Part shown: piece after piece, positions 24,133 to 33,179 of the stretch
Numbering within the stretch: the stretch's first letter is position 1
Layout of the letters: every line of letters begins with the position of its first letter
Assembly: GCA_016903675.1 (NCBI GenBank)
Contig: JADQBA010000012.1
Coordinates: 1-64,000 of the forward strand
Reading direction: 5' to 3'
Source of the DNA: Stigonema ocellatum SAG 48.90 = DSM 106950
GTDB taxonomy: Bacteria; Cyanobacteriota; Cyanobacteriia; Cyanobacteriales; Nostocaceae
Length of the DNA stretch: 64,000 nt
Translations under genes and position numbers: made by a program
The notes under the pieces: generated by a model
Told to the model about the DNA's origin: nothing
Seen by the model: the letters and a program-made list of their open reading frames with translations, nothing else
Databases searched by the model: none

Positions 24133-25074
24133 CTAGGCGTGTTTACGCCACCACTCGATTGTGTTCTTTAGCCCTTGCTTGAAGTCCACTTGGGCTGTGA
24201 AATCAAAAGCATGCTTTGCCCGTTCGGTATCTAAACAACGGCGAGGTTGACCATTGGGTTTGTCGGTTTCCCAAACAATTTCGCCCTCAAACTCCATCAG
24301 TTCGCAAATGAGATGAATCAAATCGCGGATGGAAATTTCATAGCCTGTGCCCAAGTTCACGGGTTCAGGGTCGTTATAAAATTGAGTACCCATGACAATG
24401 CCCCGTGCTGCGTCTTCAGAGTAAAGAAACTCACGGGTAGGACTACCATCGCCCCAAACCGGAAGTTTCTTTTCTCCCTTGCTCTGGGCTTCTTGAACTT
24501 TGCGAATTAACGCTGGGATGACGTGGGAGCTTCTGGGGTCAAAATTATCTTCTGGTCCGTATAAATTTACTGGTAAGAGGTAAATGCCATTAAAGCCGTA
24601 CTGCTGACGATAAGCTTGTAATTGTACAAGAAGGGCTTTTTTCGCTACTCCATAGGGGGCGTTAGTTTCCTCTGGGTAACCATCCCACAGGTCATCTTCT
24701 TTAAATGGCACTGGGGTAAATTTCGGATAGGCGCAGATAGTGCCAACACAAACGAATTTTTCTATTCCAGCTTCATGCGCTACATGAATCAACTGGGTTC
24801 CCATGATCAAGTTGTCGTAGAATAACTCGGCGGGTTTTTCGCGGTTGAGACCGATCCCGCCGACATGAGCTGCTAGATGGATCACGATGTCTTGCTGGTT
24901 AACTGCACGTTGGCAGTTTTCTAGGACACGTAAATCGCAGTCACGCGATCGCGTGACTGTAATTTTCTCGCGTTCTGCTCCAGCCTTACACAATTGGTCT
25001 ATGACCTGACGCCCCAAAAAACCAGATCCACCAGTAACGAGAATCTTTTTGTTCTTTAATTCTAAGGCGTTCAT
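24133..25074 (-). CDS. fcl: GDP-L-fucose synthase
   Basis: The 313-residue short-chain dehydrogenase/reductase epimerises and reduces GDP-4-keto-6-deoxy-mannose to GDP-L-fucose with NADPH. It shows the Rossmann motif VTGGSGFLG (13-21), LAAHVGGI near residue 68 and the catalytic YGVAK (about 141-145). The following LPVNLYGPEDNFD is characteristic of GDP-fucose synthases. It lies 23 bases downstream of gmd, which makes its substrate, and supplies fucose to the glycosyltransferases upstream. The length is normal. Confidence 0.96.
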   Translation of the reverse strand: MNALELKNKKILVTGGSGFLGRQVIDQLCKAGAEREKITVTRSRDCDLRVLENCQRAVNQQDIVIHLAAHVGGIGLNREKPAELFYDNLIMGTQLIHVAHEAGIEKFVCVGTICAYPKFTPVPFKEDDLWDGYPEETNAPYGVAKKALLVQLQAYRQQYGFNGIYLLPVNLYGPEDNFDPRSSHVIPALIRKVQEAQSKGEKKLPVWGDGSPTREFLYSEDAARGIVMGTQFYNDPEPVNLGTGYEISIRDLIHLICELMEFEGEIVWETDKPNGQPRRCLDTERAKHAFDFTAQVDFKQGLKNTIEWWRKHA

Positions 25075-25097
25075 ATTTTCATCCTCGTCATTGTTAC

Positions 25098-26183
25098 TCA
25101 GAAGTGAAGCATGCCGAGTTCTTGGCGAATCATGGCATTATCCTTAAATATTTGTGCCACCCTTCCATTTGGTGTAGTCAAACCCAGTGCTTGTAGGTCT
25201 GCTTCCACCATCAGGGCTACTAGTTGCTCAAATGTTACCGATAGTTTCCAGCCCAACTTTTCCTGTGCTTTGGTAGAATCGCCGATTAACAAGTCCACTT
25301 CCGCTGGACGGAGATAGCGTTCATCGAACTCTACGTAATCTTGCCAATCGAGGTTTACATAAGTAAACGCCAGTTCGAGAAACTCCCGCACTGAATGGGT
25401 TTCACCAGTAGCAATCACGTAATCGTCTGGCTCATCTTGCTGTAGCATCAACCACATTGCCTTGACGTAATCCTTAGCGTAGCCCCAATCCCGCTTGGCA
25501 TCAAGATTGCCCATATAAAGTTTTTTCTGTTTGCCAGCAACGATCCGAGCCACTGCCATGGTGATCTTGCGCGTCACAAAAGTTTCTCCCCTGCGAGGGG
25601 ATTCATGGTTAAAAAGTATACCATTACATGCGAAAATGTTGTAAGATTCGCGGTAATTCACCGTTTGCCAGTGAGCGTAAACTTTAGCACAAGCATAAGG
25701 ACTGCGGGGATAAAAAGGTGTTGTCTCGCTCTGTGGCACCGCTTGTACCAAGCCAAACATTTCCGAAGAACCTGCTTGGTAGAAGCGTACCTTAATACTG
25801 GTGCGCCGCTGGTAGTCACGGATTGCTTCCAACAAACGCAGGGTTCCCATTCCTACTGCGTCCACGGTATATTCTGGTGAATCAAAACTTACTCGTACAT
25901 GGGATTGAGCACCCAAGTTGTAAATTTCTATTGGCTCGACTTCTTCTAGAATGCGACGCAGTGTGGTTCCGTCGGTCAAGTCGCCATAGTGGAGAAACAA
26001 CCGCACTCCCTCTTTGTGAGGATCTTCGTAAATGTGATCGATACGGTCTGTGTTGAAGGTAGAAGTCCGACGAATAATGCCATGAACCTCATAACCTTGT
26101 TCTAGTAAAAACTCACTTAGATATGAACCGTCTTGACCGGTGATACCAGTAATCAACGCTCGCTTCTTTGGAGTCATGCTCAA
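25098..26183 (-). CDS. gmd: GDP-mannose 4,6-dehydratase
   Basis: The 361-residue enzyme dehydrates GDP-mannose to GDP-4-keto-6-deoxy-mannose, the first step to GDP-fucose or GDP-rhamnose. The coenzyme motif GITGQDGSYL is at 13-22 and is almost invariant in Gmd. SSEMFG and the YxxxK pair (YACAKVYAHW) follow, then NGILFNHESPRRGETFVTRK, another Gmd signature. It is followed directly by fcl. About 620 bases without a gene lie upstream, so it probably has its own promoter. Confidence 0.97.
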   Translation of the reverse strand: MSMTPKKRALITGITGQDGSYLSEFLLEQGYEVHGIIRRTSTFNTDRIDHIYEDPHKEGVRLFLHYGDLTDGTTLRRILEEVEPIEIYNLGAQSHVRVSFDSPEYTVDAVGMGTLRLLEAIRDYQRRTSIKVRFYQAGSSEMFGLVQAVPQSETTPFYPRSPYACAKVYAHWQTVNYRESYNIFACNGILFNHESPRRGETFVTRKITMAVARIVAGKQKKLYMGNLDAKRDWGYAKDYVKAMWLMLQQDEPDDYVIATGETHSVREFLELAFTYVNLDWQDYVEFDERYLRPAEVDLLIGDSTKAQEKLGWKLSVTFEQLVALMVEADLQALGLTTPNGRVAQIFKDNAMIRQELGMLHF

Positions 26184-26804
26184 TCATTCCTTGTGATTTC
26201 TTAATCAACTATACACAGATGCCCTGGTACAACCTAGCAGCTCATTGCTCAATTGCCCAGCGGGAAACCTACGAGTTCGGCTCGTAGGTTTTGACAACTG
26301 CCTTAGAAGTATGCACGCTCAAAATCTGCCCAGCCATCTTACCCAGAATCTCTCCTCGTAGTCAGAAAGGGCATTTTTTTGTGGTTTCCTCCTAGATAAG
26401 TTTGCTGTTTTCCAAAAATTTTCCCTTAAAAATCCTCTCACCATTAACTAATGATTTTTGTAAGGTTTTGTAATATTTCTTTAAAATTTCATAAAACTTC
26501 ATAATTGTACAGTAATTGTTAAGGCTGAATGAAGCTGCTACTGGTTAGGCACTTCCAAGAAATAAATTTCCAGCCGTCAAACTCAGATCTCTCTGAGTGG
26601 TTCAAACCCACCAACACACGGCGGTTTAGTATTTTTCTGGATCTCCCTTATCAAAAGTCATTGGTCATTGGTAAGTGGTCGTTGGTCGGTGAGCAGTGAT
26701 AAAAAACACATAACTTTACAAATCATGAGTGTTGTTGGGTGTTGGGTGTTATTCCAAACACCAAACAACTAATAACTAACAACAATTTAATGACAAATGA
26801 CTAT
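26184..26804. other. Gene-free stretch upstream of gmd
   Basis: This 621-base gap lies between gmd and the sugar transferase gene upstream. It contains a strong hairpin at 26269-26293. The middle is AT-rich (26430-26525) and would suit a gmd promoter. The far end (about 26735-26800) has ggtgttgggtgtt/accaaacaac repeats. No gene or recognised RNA was found. Confidence 0.5.
26269..26293. terminator. Hairpin (aacctacgag / ctcgtaggtt)
   Basis: A perfect 10-bp stem with loop ttcgg is followed on the plus strand by tttt. On the minus strand it lies between the sugar transferase gene and gmd. It could end the upstream polysaccharide transcript or regulate gmd, but the T-run points to plus-strand termination. 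Confidence 0.45.
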
Positions 26805-27536
26805 TCAGTAAGCTCCGTTATTTTTGGGTACAACGACTACGCCAATGGTTTTGACAATTATCCATAAATCAAGCCAAAAATTCTTGCATTTAACGTAATA
26901 CAGGTCGATTTGGACTCGTCGGGGATATGGAATGTCATTGCGTCCAGAGACTTGCCACAATCCTGTAATTCCTGGTCGGATAGTTAAAATCTGATCGATG
27001 TAACAACCGTATTTTGGTAGTTCCTCTGCTACTAAAGGTCGCGGACCAACAACACTCATGTCTCCTTTTAAAACGTTCCAAAACTGGGGAAATTCATCCA
27101 AGCTCGTCATTCGCAAAAATTGACCAATTTTCGTAATGCGGGGGTCTTGTTTTAGCTTAAAGTTCGCCTCAAATTCTTGCCGCAGATGAGGCGATGTTTC
27201 CATCATTTGCATTAGGACTTCGTCGGCATTGCTGACCATTGTTCGGAATTTAATACAATTAAAGGGTTTGTAATTTTTACCGACCCGTTCCTGGACATAA
27301 AAAATCGGGCCAACTGAGCTTAAAGCAATCAGCAAGGCCAAAATTAAGTAGACCGGGGAAAACAAGACCAGTACCAACAGCGAAAACACAATGTCGAAAA
27401 GTCGCTTGGTAAACTCTCCGTTTAAACTTTGCAAAGACAGACCTTTGAGTTTAACTCTAGGCGTCTTTTTTTGCTGACCACGTTTTAAGTAAGTACGCGA
27501 TCGCTTGCCGGAGAGGAGTGAGCTCTGGGCAGTCAT
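26805..27536 (-). CDS. Initiating sugar-phosphate transferase (bacterial sugar transferase family)
   Basis: The enzyme transfers a sugar-1-phosphate from a nucleotide sugar to undecaprenyl phosphate to start a polysaccharide repeat unit. It is the short form (243 residues) with one hydrophobic segment (about 44-66, FSLLVLVLFSPVYLILALLI) and the catalytic domain. Motifs include FIVQERVGKNYKPFNCIKFR-like sequence, SLDEFPQFWNVLKGDMSVVG and PGITGLWQVSGR. I chose the ATG at 27536, with AAGGAG four bases further up than for the alternative ATG at 27539. A second, longer enzyme of this family is at 49527. Confidence 0.93.
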   Translation of the reverse strand: MTAQSSLLSGKRSRTYLKRGQQKKTPRVKLKGLSLQSLNGEFTKRLFDIVFSLLVLVLFSPVYLILALLIALSSVGPIFYVQERVGKNYKPFNCIKFRTMVSNADEVLMQMMETSPHLRQEFEANFKLKQDPRITKIGQFLRMTSLDEFPQFWNVLKGDMSVVGPRPLVAEELPKYGCYIDQILTIRPGITGLWQVSGRNDIPYPRRVQIDLYYVKCKNFWLDLWIIVKTIGVVVVPKNNGAY

Positions 27537-27640
27537 CATACTCCTTAACAATCCACACCACACATAGTCCCAATCTTAAAGCCTTTCGGAGGTGCTTCAG
27601 GGGGCAATTTTCCAAAAGCCTGCAAAACAAGCATCCAAAA

Positions 27641-28795
27641 CTAGACCATCAATTGTGAGACGGTCTTTTTTTTTGTACTTGAATTTAAAAATTCTAGGTA
27701 GCTTTGTGTAAAGATTTGCGCATTAAACTTGGCAGCATGGGAGCGTGTATATTCCCCACAGAACTTTCCTTGACACGCTTCAAAAGCTTTGACTGCTTCC
27801 ACCAAAGCTGTTTGAGTCTGTGCCTCAAAGAGTAGACCTGTCCCTGTAAACGCTGGTGAGGAGCGAATATCTCGCACAGTTTCCAAAGCACCGCCTGCAC
27901 CATAGGCAATGACTGGCGTGCCGCAGGCTTGCGCCTCCACTAAGGCAATGCCAAAATCTTCACAAGCTGCATACACAAAACCTTTGGCATTAGCCATATA
28001 TTTTTTTACGACATCATCAGGTTGCCACCCCATTATTTTTATATTGGATTTGGCTATTTTGCGGATTTTTTTCATTTCTGGTCCTGTGCCAATTACTACT
28101 AAAGGTCGTTGTAGTTCATTAAATGCCCTGACAATGAGAGATACCTGCTTGTAACTCACTAACCGGGAAACGGTCAAGTAAAAATCCTCTTTCTGAGGAA
28201 AAAAAGGAAAACTTTCGATAGAAACTGGTGGGTAAATGACAGTCGCTTCTCGTCGGTAGCAGCGCCAAATACGACGAGCTGTATACTGCGAGTTGGCAAT
28301 AAAATAATCAACGCGATTTGCTGTCAATACATCCCACTGACGCAAACAGTGCAATAAATAACGTGTCCCCCATCCAACCACGCCTCTTCCTAGGTGACTG
28401 TGCTGTAGATAGTCAAAAGTCAGCTCCCACGCATACCGCATCGGGCTGTGACAGTAGCAAATATGTAACTGATCGGGGGTAGTAAGAACTCCCTTAGCAA
28501 CGGCGTGAGATGAAGACAGAATTACGTCATACTGCCGTAAATCCAGTTGTTCAATGGCCAGTGGTAACAAAGGTAGGTAGTTTTGTATACCATGAAGGGC
28601 GTATGGAAAGTTCTGGAGAAACGTCGTGCCAATCTGACGCTTGTATAAATAACTTTGAGGATTGTTGGATTCAAAGTCGATGAGGGCATACAAGTCCGCA
28701 TCAATGTGATTCAGTATTTCTCGAACAACGAGTTCTGAACCGCCTTTCGCTTCGGGTGTAAACCACTCATGCACTAGAGCATATTTCAAGGGCAC
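27641..28795 (-). CDS. Glycosyltransferase, GT4 family
   Basis: The 384-residue GT-B glycosyltransferase starts with ALVHEWFTPEAKGGSELVV, a common GT4 N-terminus with a glycine-rich donor-side loop. The C-terminal donor domain has VSRLVSYKQVSLIVRAF and the E-x7-E element ALVEAQACGTPVIAYG. It probably adds a hexose, often mannose in this group, to the lipid-linked repeat unit. The sugar transferase gene follows 104 bases downstream, so the two may act in sequence. Confidence 0.9.
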   Translation of the reverse strand: MPLKYALVHEWFTPEAKGGSELVVREILNHIDADLYALIDFESNNPQSYLYKRQIGTTFLQNFPYALHGIQNYLPLLPLAIEQLDLRQYDVILSSSHAVAKGVLTTPDQLHICYCHSPMRYAWELTFDYLQHSHLGRGVVGWGTRYLLHCLRQWDVLTANRVDYFIANSQYTARRIWRCYRREATVIYPPVSIESFPFFPQKEDFYLTVSRLVSYKQVSLIVRAFNELQRPLVVIGTGPEMKKIRKIAKSNIKIMGWQPDDVVKKYMANAKGFVYAACEDFGIALVEAQACGTPVIAYGAGGALETVRDIRSSPAFTGTGLLFEAQTQTALVEAVKAFEACQGKFCGEYTRSHAAKFNAQIFTQSYLEFLNSSTKKKTVSQLMV

Positions 28796-29210
28796 AGCTT
28801 ACTTTAATGGATAGGTAGATAATGAAGCAAAACGCGCACGTGTGAGATGCGCCTGTTGGAGTGTCAATGCCCTGCGGGGAGGGTGTAGGGGTGTAGGGGT
28901 ATAGGGGTGTGGGGGTGTAGGTGAATAAATTTTGCTTTGGGGATTGTGAAATGGAAATTCCCCCTACACCCCTACACCCTCACACCCTCACACCCCTACA
29001 CCCTTACACCCTTAAACCCTTACACCCGCCTTGATGGTCAAGATGTAGATGAAAAACCTCCCACGGTTGTAGACGTAATTGCCAGAAAACGGGTTCCAAA
29101 GGGATGCCGTAACCTGATAACCTCAATATGAAGCCGGAGAGCGAAAAGCTTTTGGCTCTGTGCATATGGCCCTAGTTACTGAAAGCAACACAGAAGGGAA
29201 CTCTTAATTT
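28796..29210. other. Divergent gap with tandem repeats
   Basis: The stretch contains ggggtgtaggggt units (28877-28925) and their complement ccctacacc (28965-29028), which together can form a large stem. The remaining 180 bases precede the CSP41-like gene and hold agaagggaact, a possible ribosome site, just before it. A 64-codon frame at 28937-29131 reads through repeats and is not called. Confidence 0.55.
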
Positions 29211-30149
29211 ATGCGAATTTTAATCATGGGTGGCACTCGGTTCATTGGTGTCTACCTAACTCAAGTGCTGGTAGCACAAGGACATGAAGTTGTACTGTTC
29301 AATCGTGGTAATCGTCCTTCTCCACAGTCGGGGGTAGGACAAATTACAGGCGATCGAACTGATGCCAACCAACTAAAGGAAAAATTATCAAAAGAAAATT
29401 TTGATGCCATTTTTGATAATAACGGGCGGGAACTTACTGATACTCAACCACTAGCAGAAATTTTTCAAGACCGTGTGCAACATTTTGTGTATATGAGTTC
29501 TGCTGGGGTGTATCTCAAATCAGACCAAATGCCCCATGTGGAAGGGGATGCTGTGGATCCAAAAAGTCGTCACTTGGGTAAGCATGAAACAGAAGCTTAC
29601 CTGATGCATGGGGGATTGCCTTTTACGTCAATTCGTCCGACCTACATCTACGGTCCCCAGAACTATAACGATCTGGAAGCCTGGTTTTTTGACAGAATTG
29701 TACACAATCGCCCCATTCCCATCCCTAGTAACGGCTTGCATATCACCCAGCTTGGTCATGTGAAAGACCTAGCTTGGGCGATGAGCAAAGTTTTGGGCAA
29801 TACTCTTGCGCTAAGACAAATTTACAACGTTTCTGGCGATCGCTTTGTTACGTTTGATGGTTTAGCCCGCGCCTGTGCCATAGCTGCTGGCAAATCACCA
29901 GAGGCTGTGCAAATCGTCCACTATGACCCGAAAAAATTTGATTTCGGTAAACGCAAAGCTTTTCCCCTGCGGACACAGCACTTCTTTGCCTCTGTCAATA
30001 AAGCCATGACAGAATTAAGCTGGCAGCCTGAGTATGACCTGATTTCTGGGCTGAAAGACTCTTTTGAGAATGATTATCTGCCATCAGGTCGAGATAAAGC
30101 TGAAATCGATTTCTCTGTAGATGAGGAGATTATACAATCTAAATTATGA
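29211..30149 (+). CDS. NAD-dependent epimerase/dehydratase, CSP41-like
   Basis: The 312-residue atypical short-chain dehydrogenase has the Rossmann motif MGGTRFIG (6-13), LFNRG and SSAGVYLKSD. The gene resembles the cyanobacterial relatives of plant CSP41 (chloroplast stem-loop binding protein), which are diverged epimerases that bind RNA or ribosomes. Signature stretches are RPTYIYGPQNYNDLEAWFFD and HITQLGHVKDLA. It is probably a housekeeping or RNA-associated protein rather than a sugar-modifying enzyme, despite the polysaccharide locus around it. It is the only long plus-strand gene in that region. The start ATG follows GAAGGGAACT at a suitable distance. Confidence 0.85.
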   Translation: MRILIMGGTRFIGVYLTQVLVAQGHEVVLFNRGNRPSPQSGVGQITGDRTDANQLKEKLSKENFDAIFDNNGRELTDTQPLAEIFQDRVQHFVYMSSAGVYLKSDQMPHVEGDAVDPKSRHLGKHETEAYLMHGGLPFTSIRPTYIYGPQNYNDLEAWFFDRIVHNRPIPIPSNGLHITQLGHVKDLAWAMSKVLGNTLALRQIYNVSGDRFVTFDGLARACAIAAGKSPEAVQIVHYDPKKFDFGKRKAFPLRTQHFFASVNKAMTELSWQPEYDLISGLKDSFENDYLPSGRDKAEIDFSVDEEIIQSKL

Positions 30150-30241
30150 ATTATGAATTATGAATTATGAAAGTAATTAATTCATAATTCATAATTTCTT
30201 TGTGACTGCTTTTGAGTAAGGTTTGAGTTGAGATATATCAT

Positions 30242-30922
30242 CTAAACCATTACTCGTCGTAGCGATGACAAAAGTGCCAAGTCTCTAGGAGAGAGTGGTT
30301 TTCGGCTGCCAAATAAGCCATAGTATAGGTAGTAGAATAATGACTTCCGGGTTTCGCTAATGACCCAATCAAGAGATTCTTGGTGTTTCCACCAGCGCGG
30401 ATCAGACATGGCTTCATTTGCAGGAATAGCGTGGGTTGTGATGGCGACATCTGAACCTAGAACTTGACGAAAAGCCCACTGGGAACGGCGCAGGTGGTAT
30501 CGATCAGAAACAATGACGACCTGATGATAAGGAACATTAGCAGAATTCATTGTGCGGCGAAATGCCAGAGCCTCATCAAAAGTATTCTTAGCATACCCGC
30601 CCCAGTAAATTTTATGAGAAGGTAAGCCACTTTTAGTAACTATTTCCTGTAACTGTTTTGGATCTATTGCATCGGTGTATAATGCTTTGACTTGACCACT
30701 GGCTAATAAACTTAGTGCCGTTTCTATTCTGTTTCCTCCACCCAAGCACACGACGACATCTCCGATGGGTTGAGGGTTTGATGGTGCAAGCCACTGACCG
30801 TAGTTGATCAAAAGAGGCTCATGGAATAGGGCGATACTTATAGTAACTACCAGTAAGCTTGCCACTATGGTATTTCGGAAAATTTTTCCCGGTTTGACTA
30901 GTTTAGACTCAGATATTTTCAT
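30242..30922 (-). CDS. YdcF/SanA-like (DUF218) membrane-anchored protein, copy 1
   Basis: I begin at ATG 30922 (MKISESKLVKP, 226 residues); a TTG three codons up is possible. One N-terminal transmembrane helix (about 18-37) is followed by a DUF218 (YdcF) domain with VVVCLGGGNRIETAL and VIVSDRYHLRRSQWAF. Family members are implicated in envelope functions; the chemistry is unsettled. A second copy at 33180-33845 is about 93% identical in DNA where compared. The first copy differs at the C-terminus (SSLRRVMV). Confidence 0.88.
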   Translation of the reverse strand: MKISESKLVKPGKIFRNTIVASLLVVTISIALFHEPLLINYGQWLAPSNPQPIGDVVVCLGGGNRIETALSLLASGQVKALYTDAIDPKQLQEIVTKSGLPSHKIYWGGYAKNTFDEALAFRRTMNSANVPYHQVVIVSDRYHLRRSQWAFRQVLGSDVAITTHAIPANEAMSDPRWWKHQESLDWVISETRKSLFYYLYYGLFGSRKPLSPRDLALLSSLRRVMV

Positions 30923-31245
30923 ATTTATCAATGGTGCTCTGGTATTATCCGACTAGCACATCAGGAGCGTCACTTTTTATCATATGAGGCGAACAAGGGC
31001 GATCGCTACCATTGTCTTGGGTCGTCGGGGGATTGCGGTTCCTAGTGGCGGTGCCTTCATGGGGGGAAGTGCTAAGAGATTGTGTGCTTTTCAGATGGGG
31101 GCGAGTTTGAATCCTAAATTTGCCTGCTATGTACCAAACCGAACTAAACTTTGCCAATAACTCCTCACGTTCCAAACCAGTCGCGTAAAATAAGAGTAGA
31201 GCTAGCTTTGGGAAAAAATTTAGTAATCATCTAACTGTTTACTTT
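30923..31245. other. Gap between divergent genes
   Basis: 323 bases between the YdcF-like gene (minus) and the MNT gene (plus). A 76-codon minus-strand frame has no recognisable similarity and is not called. Promoters for both genes should lie here; no clear -10/-35 pair or repeat was identified. Confidence 0.4.
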
Positions 31246-31575
31246 ATGCAGCGCAATCAAGTAATTGATATACTCACAAAACATCGGGCACAATTGAGAA
31301 GTTTCGGGGTTCAATCCTTGGCTTTATTTGGTTCTGTGGCACGAGATGAAGCGCGTTCAGATAGTGATATTGATATTTTAGTTGATTTGGAGCCACCTGT
31401 AACCTTTGATCGCTACATGAATGTAAAATTGTATTTAGAAGATCATCTGGGAACCAAGGTAGATGTGGTGACGAGTAAGTCCCTTCATCCTCAGATTCGG
31501 TCTGCTGTAGAGCAAGAGCTTCTTCCTAACCGCATAAATCTTAACATACTTTACAAAAGCTCACAAAGCTTATAG
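31246..31575 (+). CDS. MNT-type minimal nucleotidyltransferase
   Basis: The 109-residue protein belongs to the DNA polymerase beta-like minimal nucleotidyltransferases. ALFGSVARDEARSDSDIDIL (residues 26-45) holds the GS motif and the metal-binding D-x-D, and VDVVTSK holds the third acidic residue. In HEPN-MNT toxin-antitoxin systems such proteins adenylate a HEPN toxin. No HEPN gene (R-x4-6-H) is visible next to it; the next small gene lacks that motif. It may be an orphan antitoxin or use a distant partner. The ATG at 31246 is well supported by the motif spacing. Confidence 0.88.
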   Translation: MQRNQVIDILTKHRAQLRSFGVQSLALFGSVARDEARSDSDIDILVDLEPPVTFDRYMNVKLYLEDHLGTKVDVVTSKSLHPQIRSAVEQELLPNRINLNILYKSSQSL

Positions 31576-31603
31576 AATAGTTGTATAAGCAAACATTGAG
31601 CAT

Positions 31604-31870
31604 ATGGAACAGGTCATCCAATTCAAGAATGATGCCTTGAAAAATGGTACTTGGTTTCCAAGCAAAGTTAAAGGTTTATTGTTTTGCACTGCTTATGGTT
31701 ATGAGTTTCCCACTGAATGTATTTATGGTACTGAACTGGCATATCAGCTCACGAGAAATGGTTATCAATGGTTTGCTATATTTCCTGAAAACCAGGAACC
31801 AAAAATATCTTCAGGAAATAAAGTAATTGCTTTTGAAGAAAGGTGTTCGTACATGCTTAACTGGTTTTGA
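31604..31870 (+). CDS. Small hypothetical protein
   Basis: The 88-residue protein follows the nucleotidyltransferase by 28 bases in the same direction, suggesting one transcript. It is rich in aromatic residues (YGYEFPTECIYGTELAYQL) and has two cysteines; there is no signal peptide or transmembrane segment. I do not recognise the family, and it lacks the HEPN motif expected for a toxin partner. The ATG is plausible but no strong ribosome site is seen. Confidence 0.55.
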   Translation: MEQVIQFKNDALKNGTWFPSKVKGLLFCTAYGYEFPTECIYGTELAYQLTRNGYQWFAIFPENQEPKISSGNKVIAFEERCSYMLNWF

Positions 31871-31972
31871 TGGAGAAACAATTTTAGCTTGATTCAAACC
31901 GAAAAAATCAACTACATAGAACTTTTACCGTAAATTTCAATTGTTACTGAACGAACTAGAGCCAGTTTTAAC

Positions 31973-33172
31973 CTACGGTTGAGGATTATTAAATAATAGA
32001 TTTTCATACTCATCTAGCGCACGTTTGAAAATATATCTTTCCTCATATAGTTTTCGAGCATTTTGCCCCATAGATTTTACTCGCAAAGGTTCAGCAGCCA
32101 ATTTAGTAATAATATCAGCAAGTTTTTGCGGGTGATTCGGTGGACAATTAACGCCACATTGGCTAACCGTGAGGAGGTTTTCTAAATCAGAACCAGGAGC
32201 AGAGATAGAAACCACAGCCCTACCAGATGCCAGAATGCCATAGAGTTTAGATGGGGCTACGATTTGCTCAGCCCCAGAAATTAGACTTACTAGAGAAATG
32301 TCACAAGCTGTTAGTGATAAGGATATCTTTTCCCTAGGCTGAAAGGGGAGAATTAAAATATTTTTTAACTGATACTTTTCTATAGCTTGCTCGAGGAGCT
32401 TCTTTTTTGGTCCATCGCCAATAAAAACAAACTGTATAGGGCTATTTTTGAGTAAATTGACAGCCTCTGCAATACTTTCTATATCGTGCAGTCTCCCCAT
32501 GTTACCAGAATAGAGAACTGTGAAGATTTTATGAAAACCGTATTGGATAGCAAATGGGTTATCCTGCTTGTCCCAAATATGGATATTTTCGATAGACCAG
32601 TTTTCAATGACACGAAATTTTTCTTTTAAGCCTGTTGTCTGTTCTATAAATCTTTGCATAGCGCTGCTAAGAACAATAGTATAACAAGAGTATTTACAGA
32701 CCAGATAATTTAAATATTTAAAAACAATAAAAGAAATACTTTTTTGTTTAACGAAACCTGCAAATACAGCAGATTCTGGGAATACATCCTGTAATAAAAA
32801 ATAAAATTTTCCTCCCTTAAACAGTCTAAAAAATAGACCCAAAATCCCGGCATAGGGAGGATTGGAAGCAATGAGTATGGGGACATGTTTTGGAACATGA
32901 AAGACTATGTAAGCTAAGCTTCCAACAATAAAGAATAAAGAACTAGTCACTTTTGCTAGAATTCCATGACCCTTCTCGCCTACCGTCAAGGAGCGTGACA
33001 CTTCCAGTTTATCCAAAGATTGAGATGTTATCTCTGTTGTATTCCTGGTACCAGTAAAAACTTTTACACAATAACTACGCTCTGCAAGACCACAAGCTAA
33101 ATCAGTCATTAGCTGAGAACTCGCAGCAGAGCTAGGGTAAAAATATTGAGTGATGATAGCAATTTCGTGCAT
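31973..33172 (-). CDS. Glycosyltransferase, GT4 family (WbuB-like)
   Basis: The 399-residue GT-B enzyme has IAIITQYFYPSSAASSQLMT at the start, as in WbuB-like fucosaminyl or deoxyhexosyl transferases. A membrane-associating helix follows (about 75-105). The donor domain has VLYSGNMGRLHDIESIAEAV and APSKLYGILASGRAVVSISA. The preferred sugar cannot be read from the sequence, though GDP-fucose made by gmd/fcl is a reasonable candidate donor. It lies 7 bases from the second YdcF-like gene and is probably cotranscribed with it. Confidence 0.9.
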   Translation of the reverse strand: MHEIAIITQYFYPSSAASSQLMTDLACGLAERSYCVKVFTGTRNTTEITSQSLDKLEVSRSLTVGEKGHGILAKVTSSLFFIVGSLAYIVFHVPKHVPILIASNPPYAGILGLFFRLFKGGKFYFLLQDVFPESAVFAGFVKQKSISFIVFKYLNYLVCKYSCYTIVLSSAMQRFIEQTTGLKEKFRVIENWSIENIHIWDKQDNPFAIQYGFHKIFTVLYSGNMGRLHDIESIAEAVNLLKNSPIQFVFIGDGPKKKLLEQAIEKYQLKNILILPFQPREKISLSLTACDISLVSLISGAEQIVAPSKLYGILASGRAVVSISAPGSDLENLLTVSQCGVNCPPNHPQKLADIITKLAAEPLRVKSMGQNARKLYEERYIFKRALDEYENLLFNNPQP

Positions 33173-33179
33173 AATTTTA

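Noticed and set aside
26597..26611. Possible tRNA T-arm (gtgg-ttcaaac-ccac)
   Set aside because: Only a 4-bp stem, and no acceptor, D or anticodon arms fit around it.
28937..29131. 64-codon plus-strand frame
   Set aside because: The first half translates tandem repeats; the second half has no recognisable similarity.
30945..31175. 76-codon minus-strand frame
   Set aside because: Low-complexity Ser/Thr/Pro content and no recognisable domain; upstream region of flanking genes.
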